From Sphingobacterium puteale (GTDB taxonomy: Bacteria; Bacteroidota; Bacteroidia; Sphingobacteriales; Sphingobacteriaceae): a DNA stretch of 64,000 bases. Where the stretch lies: assembly GCF_003627955.1 (NCBI RefSeq), contig NZ_RBWS01000019.1, positions 62,001 to 126,000 of the forward strand. Direction: 5' to 3'. The notes below the pieces were generated by a model, which was given only the letters and a program-made list of their open reading frames with translations, was not told where the DNA came from and did no database searches. The position numbers and the translations under genes are program-made. Positions 53,079 through 62,732 of the stretch are shown piece by piece (within the stretch, counting starts at the first letter, position 1; each line of letters opens with the position of its first letter).

Positions 53079-53106
53079 AGGGGCTGTCCACTTTTGGGCA
53101 GCCCCT
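53079..53106 (+). terminator. Terminator of the GH105 operon
   Basis: AGGGGCTGTCC / GGGCAGCCCCT, 11 pairs with one wobble, 6-base loop, then TTATTATTT. 20 bases past the stop codon. Confidence 0.88.
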
Positions 53107-53238
53107 TTATTATTTCAGATTAAAGGTATTCTGATGGCGTGCCTTTTCAATTGGTCGCGGCTCCTAGGTTTGGCTGCTTCGGCTATAATAAGGCATTAAG
53201 TTCGGTACATAACTGTTCGATAACGGATTTTTTGGCAT

Positions 53239-53296
53239 TTTGAAGCGAATTTCAACTCAATTGAACTAAAATCGAACACCCCAATCTCGCTTCAAA
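53239..53296 (+). promoter_or_regulatory. Spaced inverted repeat upstream of susC3
   Basis: Perfect 10-base pair TTTGAAGCGA (53239-53248) and TCGCTTCAAA (53287-53296), with an inner TTCAA-5-TTGAA dyad. It is 225-280 bases before the susC ATG in a 415-base gap otherwise empty. Candidate regulator site; inference. Confidence 0.4.
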
Positions 53297-53520
53297 GCTA
53301 CTTTTGTCTTAAATCCAATCCATTGTTGGGCGAAATTATTCACTTGTTTCTTTAGAAAATTTGCGCGCTATTTTCGTGAGGAATCGAGAACACCAATTAT
53401 AAACAAGAGTCTATGAATTCAAATTGAGAAGAGTATCCATCGGACATTCTGGCATTGCTAGGTTGATTCCAGAAGCACTTAGAAAATTACAAACTAACCA
53501 AATCAATTATTAAATAAATC

Positions 53521-56500
53521 ATGTTAAATCATTACTATAACAGATGTTCAAAAAAAGGTCTTTTGTTGAATAGTCTTTTTTTGATTGCCATGTCCAGTTA
53601 TGGGCAGAGTGCAAATGTCAAGGGGGTTATTAAAGATAGCTCTGGGAAGGGAATTGCAGGTGTTACCATTAGGGTGAAAGGGGAGGCGGAAACAGTTCAA
53701 ACCAATACTCAGGGAAATTTTTCCATTCAGGTATCTCCTGGCAGCACTTTAATTATCACATCCGTTGGCTTTCAGGAGAAGCAAATTACAGTAGGGCAAC
53801 AAGCCAATTTAGACATTGCACTTGTGCCAGCTGAAAATGTCTTGGAAGAGCTTGTTGTGGTGGGCTATGGTAGTCAGAAGCGATCGGATATAACCGGTTC
53901 GGTTGCTTCAGTTCCCAAGGACCGACTTTCGAAGATCCCTGTGAATAATGTGATGCAAGCAATTCAGGGTGCCGTGTCCAATGTGACGGTTTCTCAAGCA
54001 TCATCGATTCCGGGCGATGCACCGTCGGTGCAGGTAAGAGGGAGAAACTCAATCAGCGCGACCACGGAGCCCTTTGTTGTTGTGGATGGAATTCCACTGA
54101 CAAAAACAGATGGTTCTATCAATGATATCAATCCCAATGATATTGAATCAGTCGAAATACTTAAAGATCCTTCCGCAGTGGCTATCTATGGTGTAAATGG
54201 CTCGAACGGTGTTATATTGATTACAACAAAGAGAGGAACAACAGGTAAACCGTCAATTCGTTACAGTGGCTATGGCGGTATAGAGAATGTAGCGCATATT
54301 CTTGAACCGGTATCTGGCGAAGAACTGTTAAAACGTTATGCGGAATATGCACGGATTACCAACACAAGTTTATACAATGGCGGTCCCGTGCGTAATCAAT
54401 ACGAATACGACAATTATAAAAATGGTGTAACGACAGATTGGCTGGATGCGGTGATGCAGACGGGCGTTATACAAAATCACAACGTAAGTCTGTCCGGTGG
54501 AAGTGAAAATGCCAAGTATTTTGTGTCGGGCGATTATTTAAATGAAAAAGGCGTCTTGCTGGGGTACAATTACAATCGTTACTCCTTCCGGACGAATACC
54601 GATTTCAAGGCTACCAAATACCTATCTGTGGGTACGTCTTCATTTATTGTTGCACACAATAGAGATGGCGGCCGGGCTAATCTGTTGCAAGCCGCGGCAA
54701 TGAGTCCCTATGCTAGAATGTATAACGAAGATGGTTCTTTGACCCAATATCCGATGTACTCAGAACAATTATGGTCCAATCCTTTACTGCCGACGACCTT
54801 AGATCCACAACGCCGACAATTTAATATCTCACTGAATGGCTATGCCGAGCTAAATTTTGGTGAATTATATAAGCCATTAGCTGGACTGAAATATAAATTG
54901 AATGCGGGTTATTCTTTTGTACCGGTCAGGAACAATGAATATGAAGGCGAATCGGTCTATAATTTTGCTGGTCTCGGACGTATGACCAATAATGAAACAC
55001 AGACCTATACATTAGAGAATATATTGACTTATGCCAAAGACTTTGGTAAGCACCATATTGACTTCACGGGGTTATATGCGGCGAAAAGCAAATATTGGCA
55101 ACAGGCGATTGCGACGGGCGAAGTATTTCCCAATGATGCACTTGGTTGGGGTAATTTAGGGGCGGCATCCACCCAAAAGGTTTCTTCGACGGCAGATTTA
55201 TACCGTACCATCTCACAAATGGGCCGCTTAAATTATGCTTATGATAGCCGCTATATGTTGACCCTGACCGTTCGTCGGGATGGTGCATCTGTTTTCGGTA
55301 GAAACAATAAATATGGTGCTTTTCCATCGGCAGCTGCAGCTTGGAATATCCATAATGAATCCTTTATGCAGAATACCAAGCATATTTTCAGCAGTTTAAA
55401 ATGGCGGGTTTCTTATGGTCTTTCTGGAAATGAAGCTATTCCTGTTTATCGCACTCAATTTTTAATGGACTCAAACCCCATGGCAATGAATGGCCTGTCG
55501 AATACTGCCTTAACTATTAGAACCTTGATGGGCAATTATGATTTGCAATGGGAAAAAACAAAGGGTCTCAATACCGGTGTTGACTTTGGACTATTGAATA
55601 ATCGGATTTCCGGTAGTATAGATATGTACAAATCCAGTACCTATGATCTGCTCCTGACCCAGGGATTACCTAAGCTAACAGGTTTTGCGACAGTGTATTC
55701 GAATATTGGTAAAATTGAGAATAAGGGTATCGACTTGACCTTAAATACCAAAAATATTGTTAAGGACAATTTTAACTGGTCCAGTACGCTGGTCTTCTCC
55801 CGTAATAAAAATAAGATCACTGAAGTATATGGCAACGGTAAAGACGACCTGGGCAATAGGTGGTTTATAGGCCAACCTCTAGGGGTCATCTATGATTATA
55901 CCAAGGTAGGTATCTGGCAGGAAGATGAGATTGCGTCTGGAGCGAACAAGGGTTGGGATGATGCTGCGCAAGCGGGCGATCTTAAATTGGCAGATCTAAA
56001 TGCTGATGGTAAAATTGATGATGGCGATCGATCTGTTCTCGGACAGACTGCGCCAAAATGGACCGCAGGTCTGACCAATACATTTAGCTACAAAGCATTT
56101 ACACTCAATGTTTTTATTAATACAGTCCAAGGTGCATTGCGTAATAATCCACAAATCGGCGGTGCTTCGGACGAGATGGGGCGTCGCAGCACACCTGCAG
56201 CACTGGGATATTGGACACCAGAAAATAAAAGTAACGAATGGCGCTCTTTGGGTAACCACTCCAATATCCATGGCTACGGCTTCCCATCAAATGCAAGTTT
56301 CACTCGTTTGAAAGATATAACCTTAAGTTACACCATGCCACAACAGCTTGTTGAAAAAATAGGAGTCCAAGGCTTAACTATTTATGCAAGTGGTCGCAAT
56401 TTGTATACATGGACCAATTGGTTGGGCTGGGATCCTGAAGCAAGGGATATTACACGCGGATCCACAAATGACGCAATAAACTACCCAATGGTGAGGACGT

Positions 56501-56529
56501 ATGTTTTGGGGATTAACCTTAGCTTTTAA
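53521..56529 (+). CDS. SusC-like TonB-dependent transporter (PUL3)
   Basis: 1002 residues. Signal peptide ends SYGQS (~30). CarboxypepD_reg domain (VKGVIKDSSGKGIAGVTIRV), TonB box LEELVVVGYGSQKRSDITGS (~112), plug (VEILKDPSAVAIYGVNGSNG), and barrel to VLGINLSF. No STN domain, which fits HTCS control. It has its own upstream region after a terminator, so it is a second PUL3 transcript. SusD starts 37 bases downstream. Confidence 0.96.
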   Translation: MLNHYYNRCSKKGLLLNSLFLIAMSSYGQSANVKGVIKDSSGKGIAGVTIRVKGEAETVQTNTQGNFSIQVSPGSTLIITSVGFQEKQITVGQQANLDIALVPAENVLEELVVVGYGSQKRSDITGSVASVPKDRLSKIPVNNVMQAIQGAVSNVTVSQASSIPGDAPSVQVRGRNSISATTEPFVVVDGIPLTKTDGSINDINPNDIESVEILKDPSAVAIYGVNGSNGVILITTKRGTTGKPSIRYSGYGGIENVAHILEPVSGEELLKRYAEYARITNTSLYNGGPVRNQYEYDNYKNGVTTDWLDAVMQTGVIQNHNVSLSGGSENAKYFVSGDYLNEKGVLLGYNYNRYSFRTNTDFKATKYLSVGTSSFIVAHNRDGGRANLLQAAAMSPYARMYNEDGSLTQYPMYSEQLWSNPLLPTTLDPQRRQFNISLNGYAELNFGELYKPLAGLKYKLNAGYSFVPVRNNEYEGESVYNFAGLGRMTNNETQTYTLENILTYAKDFGKHHIDFTGLYAAKSKYWQQAIATGEVFPNDALGWGNLGAASTQKVSSTADLYRTISQMGRLNYAYDSRYMLTLTVRRDGASVFGRNNKYGAFPSAAAAWNIHNESFMQNTKHIFSSLKWRVSYGLSGNEAIPVYRTQFLMDSNPMAMNGLSNTALTIRTLMGNYDLQWEKTKGLNTGVDFGLLNNRISGSIDMYKSSTYDLLLTQGLPKLTGFATVYSNIGKIENKGIDLTLNTKNIVKDNFNWSSTLVFSRNKNKITEVYGNGKDDLGNRWFIGQPLGVIYDYTKVGIWQEDEIASGANKGWDDAAQAGDLKLADLNADGKIDDGDRSVLGQTAPKWTAGLTNTFSYKAFTLNVFINTVQGALRNNPQIGGASDEMGRRSTPAALGYWTPENKSNEWRSLGNHSNIHGYGFPSNASFTRLKDITLSYTMPQQLVEKIGVQGLTIYASGRNLYTWTNWLGWDPEARDITRGSTNDAINYPMVRTYVLGINLSF

Positions 56530-56566
56530 CGCTCACCCATCATTTTTCAAAATCAATTACATACAC

Positions 56567-58279
56567 ATGAAAAAGACGATAAACAATTATACCACCTTAT
56601 TCTCCATGTTGGCTTTGTTATCCGTAGGAGCAAGCTCTTGTGGTAAAGGTTATTTGGACGAAAAACCTTATTCAAGTTACGATGCAACAAATGTTGATCC
56701 GACAACAGTTGAAAACAGGCTGTTGGGCTTACATTACAATTTCGCTCAGCTTTGGGGTTACAGTGGCCGGCAAGGGTTTCTTTCCTGTTGGCAGATTGGG
56801 ACGGATATTACGAGTGCTGGATCGACCGAGGGTGTCGAAAATCCTTTTTACCAATATGCCGATTTGAATTCAGAAAATGGAGGCGTAAGTTTTTTATGGG
56901 AAAAATGTTATGCATTTATTAATAATGCCAATCTTGTTATTGACGGCGTGGGGGATAGCAACGCAAAAGCGTCTGCCGAAGCACGATTTTTTCGCGCATA
57001 TGCCTATAATATGCTGGTTACATTGTGGGGAGATGTACCTCTGTTGACCAGTTCAATTAAGGTGCCTACATTTAATTATACACGAAACGCTGTTGCTGAA
57101 ATCGACAAGGTTATCGCTGATGATTTGAATTATGCCGTTAAAGAGCTCCCCGATCTTGCTACAGCGAGCACACCTAGCCGAATCAATAAGGATATGGCGA
57201 GACAGCTCGCTGCAGAGGCTTTTTTACGTATTGGTATGCGTGACGCAAGCTATTTCGCACAAGCTGAAACGATGGCAACCGCTATTATCAATGGAGGTAA
57301 CTATAAGTTGATTGAGGCACGTTATGGAAAATACCTGGCCGAAGGTGGTGATTACTTTAGGGATATGTTTCGTCAGGGAAACATGCGCCGTAGACAGGGG
57401 AATACCGAAGCCATCTGGACTTTTGAGTTGGAGTATAACCGAGAGGTCAATGGCGGTACGATTGACAACCCACAACAACGTCGGGTATGGCAGCCTGCTT
57501 ACCACAAATGGGATGGTATGGTCAATGCCGATTCGCTGGGCGGAAGAGGAAATGGCCGTTTAAGGTTAAGTAATTTTATGAAGTATACGGTATGGAAAGG
57601 GCTAAAAGGCGATATCCGCAATAGCAATTTTAATATACGGAGGACAACCAACTATAATCGTCCAAATTTCAGTACAGAAATTGGTATCGACGCGGATGGA
57701 TATCGCGTAGCAAAAGGTACAGGATCTAAAAATATCATTATCAAAACAGGGGATAAGGTAGTCCCTTTCCGTACCGATAGTTTGGAAGTCTGGTATCCAT
57801 TTCCAACAAAATGGGGCGGTTATGATCCACTGGATGATTTTGGTTATGCCCTGGTAAAAGATTGGCCTGTTATGAGATTCGGAGAAACTTATTTGTTGCG
57901 TGCAGAAGCTCGATTGCGGCAGGGCAATACAGTTGGTGCTGCCGAGGATATCAATAAACTACGGGATCGTTCATTTAAAGTGGCGCGTGCAGAGTCGGGC
58001 AATAATCAATTAGGAAAAGTGGCGGCAAGTGAGTTAACGATTGATTTTATCCTAGATGAACGCGCCCGCGAGCTGATAGCAGAAGAAAACCGTCGAATGA
58101 CTTTAGTCAGAATGAATAAGCTTAAAGAACGGATTTTACGCAATGGGGACACGGGTCCTGCAAATAAGATAACGGCTGGTTTTCAGGATTATAATGTTTT
58201 ACTGCCTATTCCATTAAGTGAGATTCAACTGAATAATAAAGACGGCGACAATCTAAAGCAAAATCTGGGGTATAAATAA
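56567..58279 (+). CDS. SusD/RagB-family glycan-binding lipoprotein (PUL3)
   Basis: Start ATG 56567 (MKKTINNYTTLFSMLALLSV, then lipobox GASSC); the frame extends upstream to 56501 inside susC but without signal sequence. About 570 residues. SusD blocks: CGKGYLDEKPYSSYD, ARFFRAYAYNMLVTLWGDVP, KDMARQLAAEAFLRIGMRD, RFGETYLLRAEARLRQGNTV, NKLRDRSFK, DERARELIAEENRRMTLVRM, LLPIPLSEIQLNN. Partner of the SusC above; surface glycan capture. Confidence 0.95.
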   Translation: MKKTINNYTTLFSMLALLSVGASSCGKGYLDEKPYSSYDATNVDPTTVENRLLGLHYNFAQLWGYSGRQGFLSCWQIGTDITSAGSTEGVENPFYQYADLNSENGGVSFLWEKCYAFINNANLVIDGVGDSNAKASAEARFFRAYAYNMLVTLWGDVPLLTSSIKVPTFNYTRNAVAEIDKVIADDLNYAVKELPDLATASTPSRINKDMARQLAAEAFLRIGMRDASYFAQAETMATAIINGGNYKLIEARYGKYLAEGGDYFRDMFRQGNMRRRQGNTEAIWTFELEYNREVNGGTIDNPQQRRVWQPAYHKWDGMVNADSLGGRGNGRLRLSNFMKYTVWKGLKGDIRNSNFNIRRTTNYNRPNFSTEIGIDADGYRVAKGTGSKNIIIKTGDKVVPFRTDSLEVWYPFPTKWGGYDPLDDFGYALVKDWPVMRFGETYLLRAEARLRQGNTVGAAEDINKLRDRSFKVARAESGNNQLGKVAASELTIDFILDERARELIAEENRRMTLVRMNKLKERILRNGDTGPANKITAGFQDYNVLLPIPLSEIQLNNKDGDNLKQNLGYK

Positions 58280-58312
58280 TCTTCATCAGGATATTGTTTG
58301 GTCAATATGATC

Positions 58313-58360
58313 CGATTTTTTACAAATAGGCTTAAGGATAAGCTTATTTGTAAAAAATCG
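58313..58360 (+). terminator. Long hairpin after susD3
   Basis: 22-base arms starting CGATTTTTTACAAATA and ending TATTTGTAAAAAATCG, one wobble pair, 4-base loop AGGA; 33 bases after the stop. It would separate susC-susD from the downstream enzyme genes. Confidence 0.8.
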
Positions 58361-58439
58361 CTCTTCCAGATCCGTTTGGGCGAAGGACTTTGGCCGCGTT
58401 TTGGACCTTGGGTATGTCTGGAGAGTGGTCTTCCAATGT

Positions 58440-58618
58440 TGAAATGGATATTGGCGAACTAAACTGTGGTATGCACCGATATTCTCGAAGAGCCTGCCGA
58501 TTATATGGTAGCCAAAGCGATCCTGAAGTTTGAAGACTTTACCAAGACTAAGCTAGTGACTTTGGTTCGCGAAGGTAACGACTTGAAAGTAACTAGTTTG
58601 GTCAATTCGTATAAATAA
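58440..58618 (+). pseudogene. NTF2-like paralogue E, 3' remnant
   Basis: Starts as GELNC, shifts frame, then reads CTDILEEPADYMVAKAILKF, EDFTKTKLVTLVREG and ends SLVNSYK-stop at 58618. The first two thirds of the gene are gone. The family terminator follows at 58653. It interrupts PUL3 between susD and the DUF4832 gene. Confidence 0.85.
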
Positions 58619-58652
58619 GCGCATCTCAAAATAAATATATAAATGTTGTTGC

Positions 58653-58678
58653 GCCACGTCTTAGGATGTGGCTTTTTT
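58653..58678 (+). terminator. Family terminator after remnant E
   Basis: GCCACGTC, loop TTAG, GATGTGGC, then TTTTTT; same as the hairpins at 11156 and 27176 in the stem. Confidence 0.8.
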
Positions 58679-59234
58679 ACGTCAAAAGGGGCTGATTCTC
58701 ATCAGACCCTTTCTCTTAGCGTTTTTTTGTACAGTAACTTTTATGTTTCTTATCGTTTCCTCTTTTTTGTTTCGGCATCCAATGTTTTTAAAGACAATTG
58801 GATTTTCACTGTACGGCGCCAATTTTTATGTTGATCCTTTCTCTCGAAAGGTAGCTTGTAGCCGTTTTGTATAATAAGAACAATAGCCGATTTGAAATAG
58901 TTTTATTGGACTGATTTTTTTTGAAAAAGCTCCAGCGCTAAGGTCTATTGTGCTATAGTTTGAAATTAAACAGAAAGCAAATATTATCCTGTGCAAAGAT
59001 CAAAGCGCTCAGAAAAGCTTTATCACAAATGAAGAAAGACATCGACATCCAATTTTTTGTACAAAAACGAACCATTTCTGAACAAATCAATACCATAGCG
59101 GTAGCCTGCCATGGCTAATTTTGTACCATATCCCAATAAATCAGTTTTGTTGAAACAACACCAATATAGGATAAACTATAGAAGGGGCTGACACAATGGG
59201 ATTACAATAACCAATAACCAGTAGACTTGAAAAT
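58679..59234 (+). promoter_or_regulatory. Intergenic region with a degenerate family promoter (58941-58980)
   Basis: 556 bases without a convincing gene. At 58947-58980 ATTGTGCTATAGTTTGAAAT and the following AT-rich leader resemble the family -7 region and leader (copies A and C), with a one-base-shorter box. The upstream blocks are poorly kept. A 29-codon frame (59030, MKKDIDIQFFVQKRTISEQ...) follows but has no support. The DUF4832 promoter should be near the right end. Confidence 0.4.
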
Positions 59235-60830
59235 ATGTTCAAATACGAAACAATAAACAAACGGATAATCTCAAATTGGATAATAAAAATTTATTTAACG
59301 CTTTTATTGTGCACTTCTGCATCGCTTGGCTTTTCTCAAAAAAATAAAGGGAAAAGCAATGCGAAGAACTCCGGGTATACCTTATTAAAGCCGAAATACG
59401 ATGGTCATTCAGTCTTGCGTAACCCATTAAATGGTTGGGTAATGTATGCTCCCCGTAATGCCGATGAAACGTATTGGGATATCGAATATTTTGTGCCGGC
59501 ATTGGGTAAAAAGGTAAAGGTCATCGATTATGCTTCGGCATGTTATGTACGCACGAGCTGGTCTTCGCTGAATCCCAGTGAAGGTGTTTATGCTTGGGAT
59601 GATCCAAATTCCAGAATAGGAAAGCTCCTAAAAGGCGCGCAAAAGAGAGGGCTGCCCATAGCGCTCCGTATTGTGGTAGATGGCCGCGACCAGGGACAAA
59701 ATACACCCAAATTTGTGTTTGACCTTGGAGCCAAATATTATTTGGAAAATGAAAATCATCCCGATAGACAAACACCTTATCCGCAGGATCCGGTTTTTAG
59801 AAAATACTATGCCAAATTTATCACAGCTTTGGCCAAGGAATTTAATGATCCTGAAAAGACCTCCTTTATTGATGCCTATGGCTTGGGAAAATGGGGCGAA
59901 GCACATTATGTTGTCTATGAAGATCCTAAAATGGCAACGCCCGAAAATACCGAAAAAATAAAGGAGGAAACCCTGGACTGGGTGACCAGTTTATATGCTA
60001 ACACATTTACAAAAGTTCCTTTGGTTATCAACTACCATCGTCTAGTCGGTCATCCCGAAAGTTGGGGAGCAGTCAACCCGAACAGTGAACGCTTATTGGA
60101 TAAAGCTATTGATAAGGGGTATAGCCTTCGCCACGATGCTTTTGGCATGACTGGCTATTACCAGAATTGGGAAAAGGATTTTGCCAGGAAATGGAATTTT
60201 AAGCGTCCTATCATTATGGAAGGAGGCTGGATTATCGCTCCAGGTAAGCACCGCTATTGGACAGACCCCAGTGGGAAATATAGAGAAGGTCATGATGAAG
60301 ATGTGAGGAAAGGTGAGTTCGACTTGTCGGCCGAAGCCCATGTCAATATGATGGACTTTAGAGCGGGAGGAGAAACTGAATCCTGGTTTAAGTCTTTTGA
60401 TTTGGTTCAACGGTTTATTACAGAAGGGGGGTACCGTGTATATCCAGACCAAATCAACCTCCCTCAAGATATCAAGACGGGAAAAGTAGCGCAAATCACC
60501 CATCGTTGGCAGAATATGGGCTGGGGCTATTTACCTAATAATATTCCACAATGGAACTACAAATATAAAGTTGCTTTTGCACTGTTAGATGCCAAAGGGA
60601 ATGTTAAAAAGATTTTTGTAGATCGTCAGAGTGAACCGTCTGCTTGGTTGAAAGGTACTGCTGCGAGTTATGAATTAAATGCAAAAGTAGATCTACCTGC
60701 AGGAATTTATAGCTGGGCAGTCGCCATTGTTGATACGACAAAGGAAAATAAGCCGGCAATTCAACTTGCCCTTGATGGAGATTTGACGGCTCAGGGGTGG
60801 ACAAAGCTTTCGGCATTACAGGTAAAATAG
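59235..60830 (+). CDS. DUF4832-containing secreted protein, probable TIM-barrel glycan enzyme
   Basis: 531 residues. Signal peptide is late (~16-35, IKIYLTLLLCTSASLGFSQ). Residues ~50-370 look like a beta/alpha barrel related to GH clans: LRNPLNGWVMYAPRN, ACYVRTSWSSLNPSEGVYAW (the 'fits W..LNP.EG.Y.W' start of GH42-like barrels), GLPIALRIVVDG, FIDAYGLGKWGEAH with a Glu that could be the acid, and RPIIMEGGWI with a second Glu that could be the nucleophile. The C-terminal ~120 residues are the DUF4832 beta domain (HRWQNMGWGYLPNNIPQWNY). Catalytic roles are inference. In tandem with two GH2 genes. Confidence 0.75.
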   Translation: MFKYETINKRIISNWIIKIYLTLLLCTSASLGFSQKNKGKSNAKNSGYTLLKPKYDGHSVLRNPLNGWVMYAPRNADETYWDIEYFVPALGKKVKVIDYASACYVRTSWSSLNPSEGVYAWDDPNSRIGKLLKGAQKRGLPIALRIVVDGRDQGQNTPKFVFDLGAKYYLENENHPDRQTPYPQDPVFRKYYAKFITALAKEFNDPEKTSFIDAYGLGKWGEAHYVVYEDPKMATPENTEKIKEETLDWVTSLYANTFTKVPLVINYHRLVGHPESWGAVNPNSERLLDKAIDKGYSLRHDAFGMTGYYQNWEKDFARKWNFKRPIIMEGGWIIAPGKHRYWTDPSGKYREGHDEDVRKGEFDLSAEAHVNMMDFRAGGETESWFKSFDLVQRFITEGGYRVYPDQINLPQDIKTGKVAQITHRWQNMGWGYLPNNIPQWNYKYKVAFALLDAKGNVKKIFVDRQSEPSAWLKGTAASYELNAKVDLPAGIYSWAVAIVDTTKENKPAIQLALDGDLTAQGWTKLSALQVK

Positions 60831-60858
60831 AAAATTTTATTAACAACTAACACCTATT

Positions 60859-62646
60859 ATGATAAAGCTGATCAATCTATCTTTGATATTGTCCCTTTTT
60901 TTTAGCCTGATAACCTCCAACCTTGTTGCACAGCAAAATATGGCCAATGTGTATGGTAGGCGAGCTCAATCATTAAATGGAAAGTGGGACGCTATTGTAG
61001 ACTTGTACGACCAGGGAAGAAAAAACCAAATCTACCTGAATAAAAAAGCCGAAAGCAAGACTGATTTTTATGAATACGCTTTCGAGAATGGTCTCCGTTT
61101 AAATGTGCCTTCAGATTGGAACAGTCAAATGCCTGAACTTAAATATTACGAAGGTACCATCTGGTATGGGCGTAAGTTCGATGTAGTGAAAGAAAATAAC
61201 AAAAGGTTGTTCTTGTATTTTGCTGCGGTAAGTTACCGTTGTCGCATATATCTCAATGGACAAGAGATTGCACAACATGAAGGTGGTTTTACCCCCTTTC
61301 AGATTGAAATAACAGATGCAGCTAAAGAAAACGATAATTTTTTGGCAGTTGAGGTAAATAATAGCCGGCAGGTTGATGCCATTCCGGCAATGGCCTTTGA
61401 TTGGTGGAACTATGGCGGTATCACCCGAGATGTCTTTTTGGTCAGCACGCCAAAAGTTTTTATCGATGATTATTTTGTTCAATTGGACAAAACCAAAGCC
61501 GATAAAATCAATGCGAAGGTCAAACTTTCGGAAACGATGGCCAATTCCTCGGTAACTATCGAAATACCGGAACTACAACTAAAACAAACGCTTAAAACAG
61601 ATGCACAGGGAGAAGTAAAAACTTCTTTCCTATCAAGAGAAATCAAACGTTGGTCGCCTACTGCACCTAAACTGTATAACGTGAAGATTTCAACGCACGA
61701 TGATCAAATAGAGGAGGAAATAGGTTTTCGAAATATTTGGGTTAAAGGGGAAGATATCTTTCTGAATGGCGAAGCTATTTTTCTCAAGTCCATTTCATTT
61801 CATGAGGAAATACCTCAGCGCAAAGGTCGTGCTTTTTCACAGGCAGATGCAGTGATGCTGCTTTCAGAAGCGAAAGCTTTGGGCTGTAATATGATTCGCT
61901 TGGCGCATTATCCACAAAATGAATATATCGTGAGAATGGCCGAAAAAATGGGTTTCTTGTTGTGGGAAGAAATTCCCATTTGGCAGGGCATCGATTTTGA
62001 AAATGAATCGACCAAAGATAAAGCCGGTAAAATGATGCGGGAAATGGTTGCTCGAGACAAAAATCGTTGCGCACTCGCTTTTTGGGGGGTAGCCAATGAA
62101 ACCCAACCGTCCGAGCCTAGAAATGCTTTTATCAGGCATTTGATTGCTACATGCAGAGCCGTTGACACGACCAGACTTATAACCGCTGCTTTTGATCTTG
62201 TTCGTTTCAATAAGGAGAAGGAAACCTTTGTTATGGATGATCCTTTTACGAAAGAATTGGACGTCGTAGCTGTCAACAAATATTTAGGCTGGTACCATTC
62301 CTGGCCAGTTTCTCCTGATATAGCATTATGGGATGTGGCAAGAGGCCAGCCTTTAATTATTTCTGAATTTGGAGGCGAGGCGCTGTATGGCAAAACGGGC
62401 GAAAAGGATGTCGTCAGTTCATGGAGTGAAGATTACCAAGAGACTTTGTACAAAAACAACCTCGAAATGTTTAAGCATATTCCAAACCTGCGCGGAACTT
62501 CACCCTGGGTGCTATTTGATTTCCGTTCGCCTTTCCGTTTTCATCCGACCAACCAAGATGGCTGGAACCGCAAAGGATTAATCTCAGACCAAGGCTACCG
62601 AAAGAAAGCCTGGTTTCTGATGAAGCATTATTATGATAATAAATAA
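60859..62646 (+). CDS. GH2 beta-glucuronidase-like enzyme
   Basis: 595 residues, signal peptide to NLVAQ (~25). GH2 domains in order: sugar-binding jelly roll (DWNSQMPELKYYEGTIWYGR, ~85-195), immunoglobulin-like domain (~200-290), TIM barrel (~295-595). Acid/base Glu414 in LAFWGVANETQP; nucleophile Glu503 in PLIISEFGGEALYG. Near the C-terminus NRKG (Asn570, Lys572) matches the NxK motif that contacts the carboxylate in beta-glucuronidases such as E. coli GusA, and NKYLGWY (~473) is also typical. These support removal of terminal beta-glucuronic acid rather than galactose. 28 bases after the DUF4832 gene. Confidence 0.9.
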   Translation: MIKLINLSLILSLFFSLITSNLVAQQNMANVYGRRAQSLNGKWDAIVDLYDQGRKNQIYLNKKAESKTDFYEYAFENGLRLNVPSDWNSQMPELKYYEGTIWYGRKFDVVKENNKRLFLYFAAVSYRCRIYLNGQEIAQHEGGFTPFQIEITDAAKENDNFLAVEVNNSRQVDAIPAMAFDWWNYGGITRDVFLVSTPKVFIDDYFVQLDKTKADKINAKVKLSETMANSSVTIEIPELQLKQTLKTDAQGEVKTSFLSREIKRWSPTAPKLYNVKISTHDDQIEEEIGFRNIWVKGEDIFLNGEAIFLKSISFHEEIPQRKGRAFSQADAVMLLSEAKALGCNMIRLAHYPQNEYIVRMAEKMGFLLWEEIPIWQGIDFENESTKDKAGKMMREMVARDKNRCALAFWGVANETQPSEPRNAFIRHLIATCRAVDTTRLITAAFDLVRFNKEKETFVMDDPFTKELDVVAVNKYLGWYHSWPVSPDIALWDVARGQPLIISEFGGEALYGKTGEKDVVSSWSEDYQETLYKNNLEMFKHIPNLRGTSPWVLFDFRSPFRFHPTNQDGWNRKGLISDQGYRKKAWFLMKHYYDNK

Positions 62647-62732
62647 GATTTCAATTCTGAAAACGAGCTTAAAGAGGAGCATCACATAGACACTATTTTT
62701 TCGATGCCTACAAAAATAATATACCGAAAAGA

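Noticed and set aside
59030..59119. 29-codon frame after the degenerate family promoter at 58941
   Set aside because: Promoter blocks are poorly conserved here and the peptide has no resemblance to the frame behind promoter F.
61908..62393. 161-codon minus-strand frame
   Set aside because: Antisense to the catalytic half of the GH2 gene, where both catalytic Glu residues are in the plus-strand frame.
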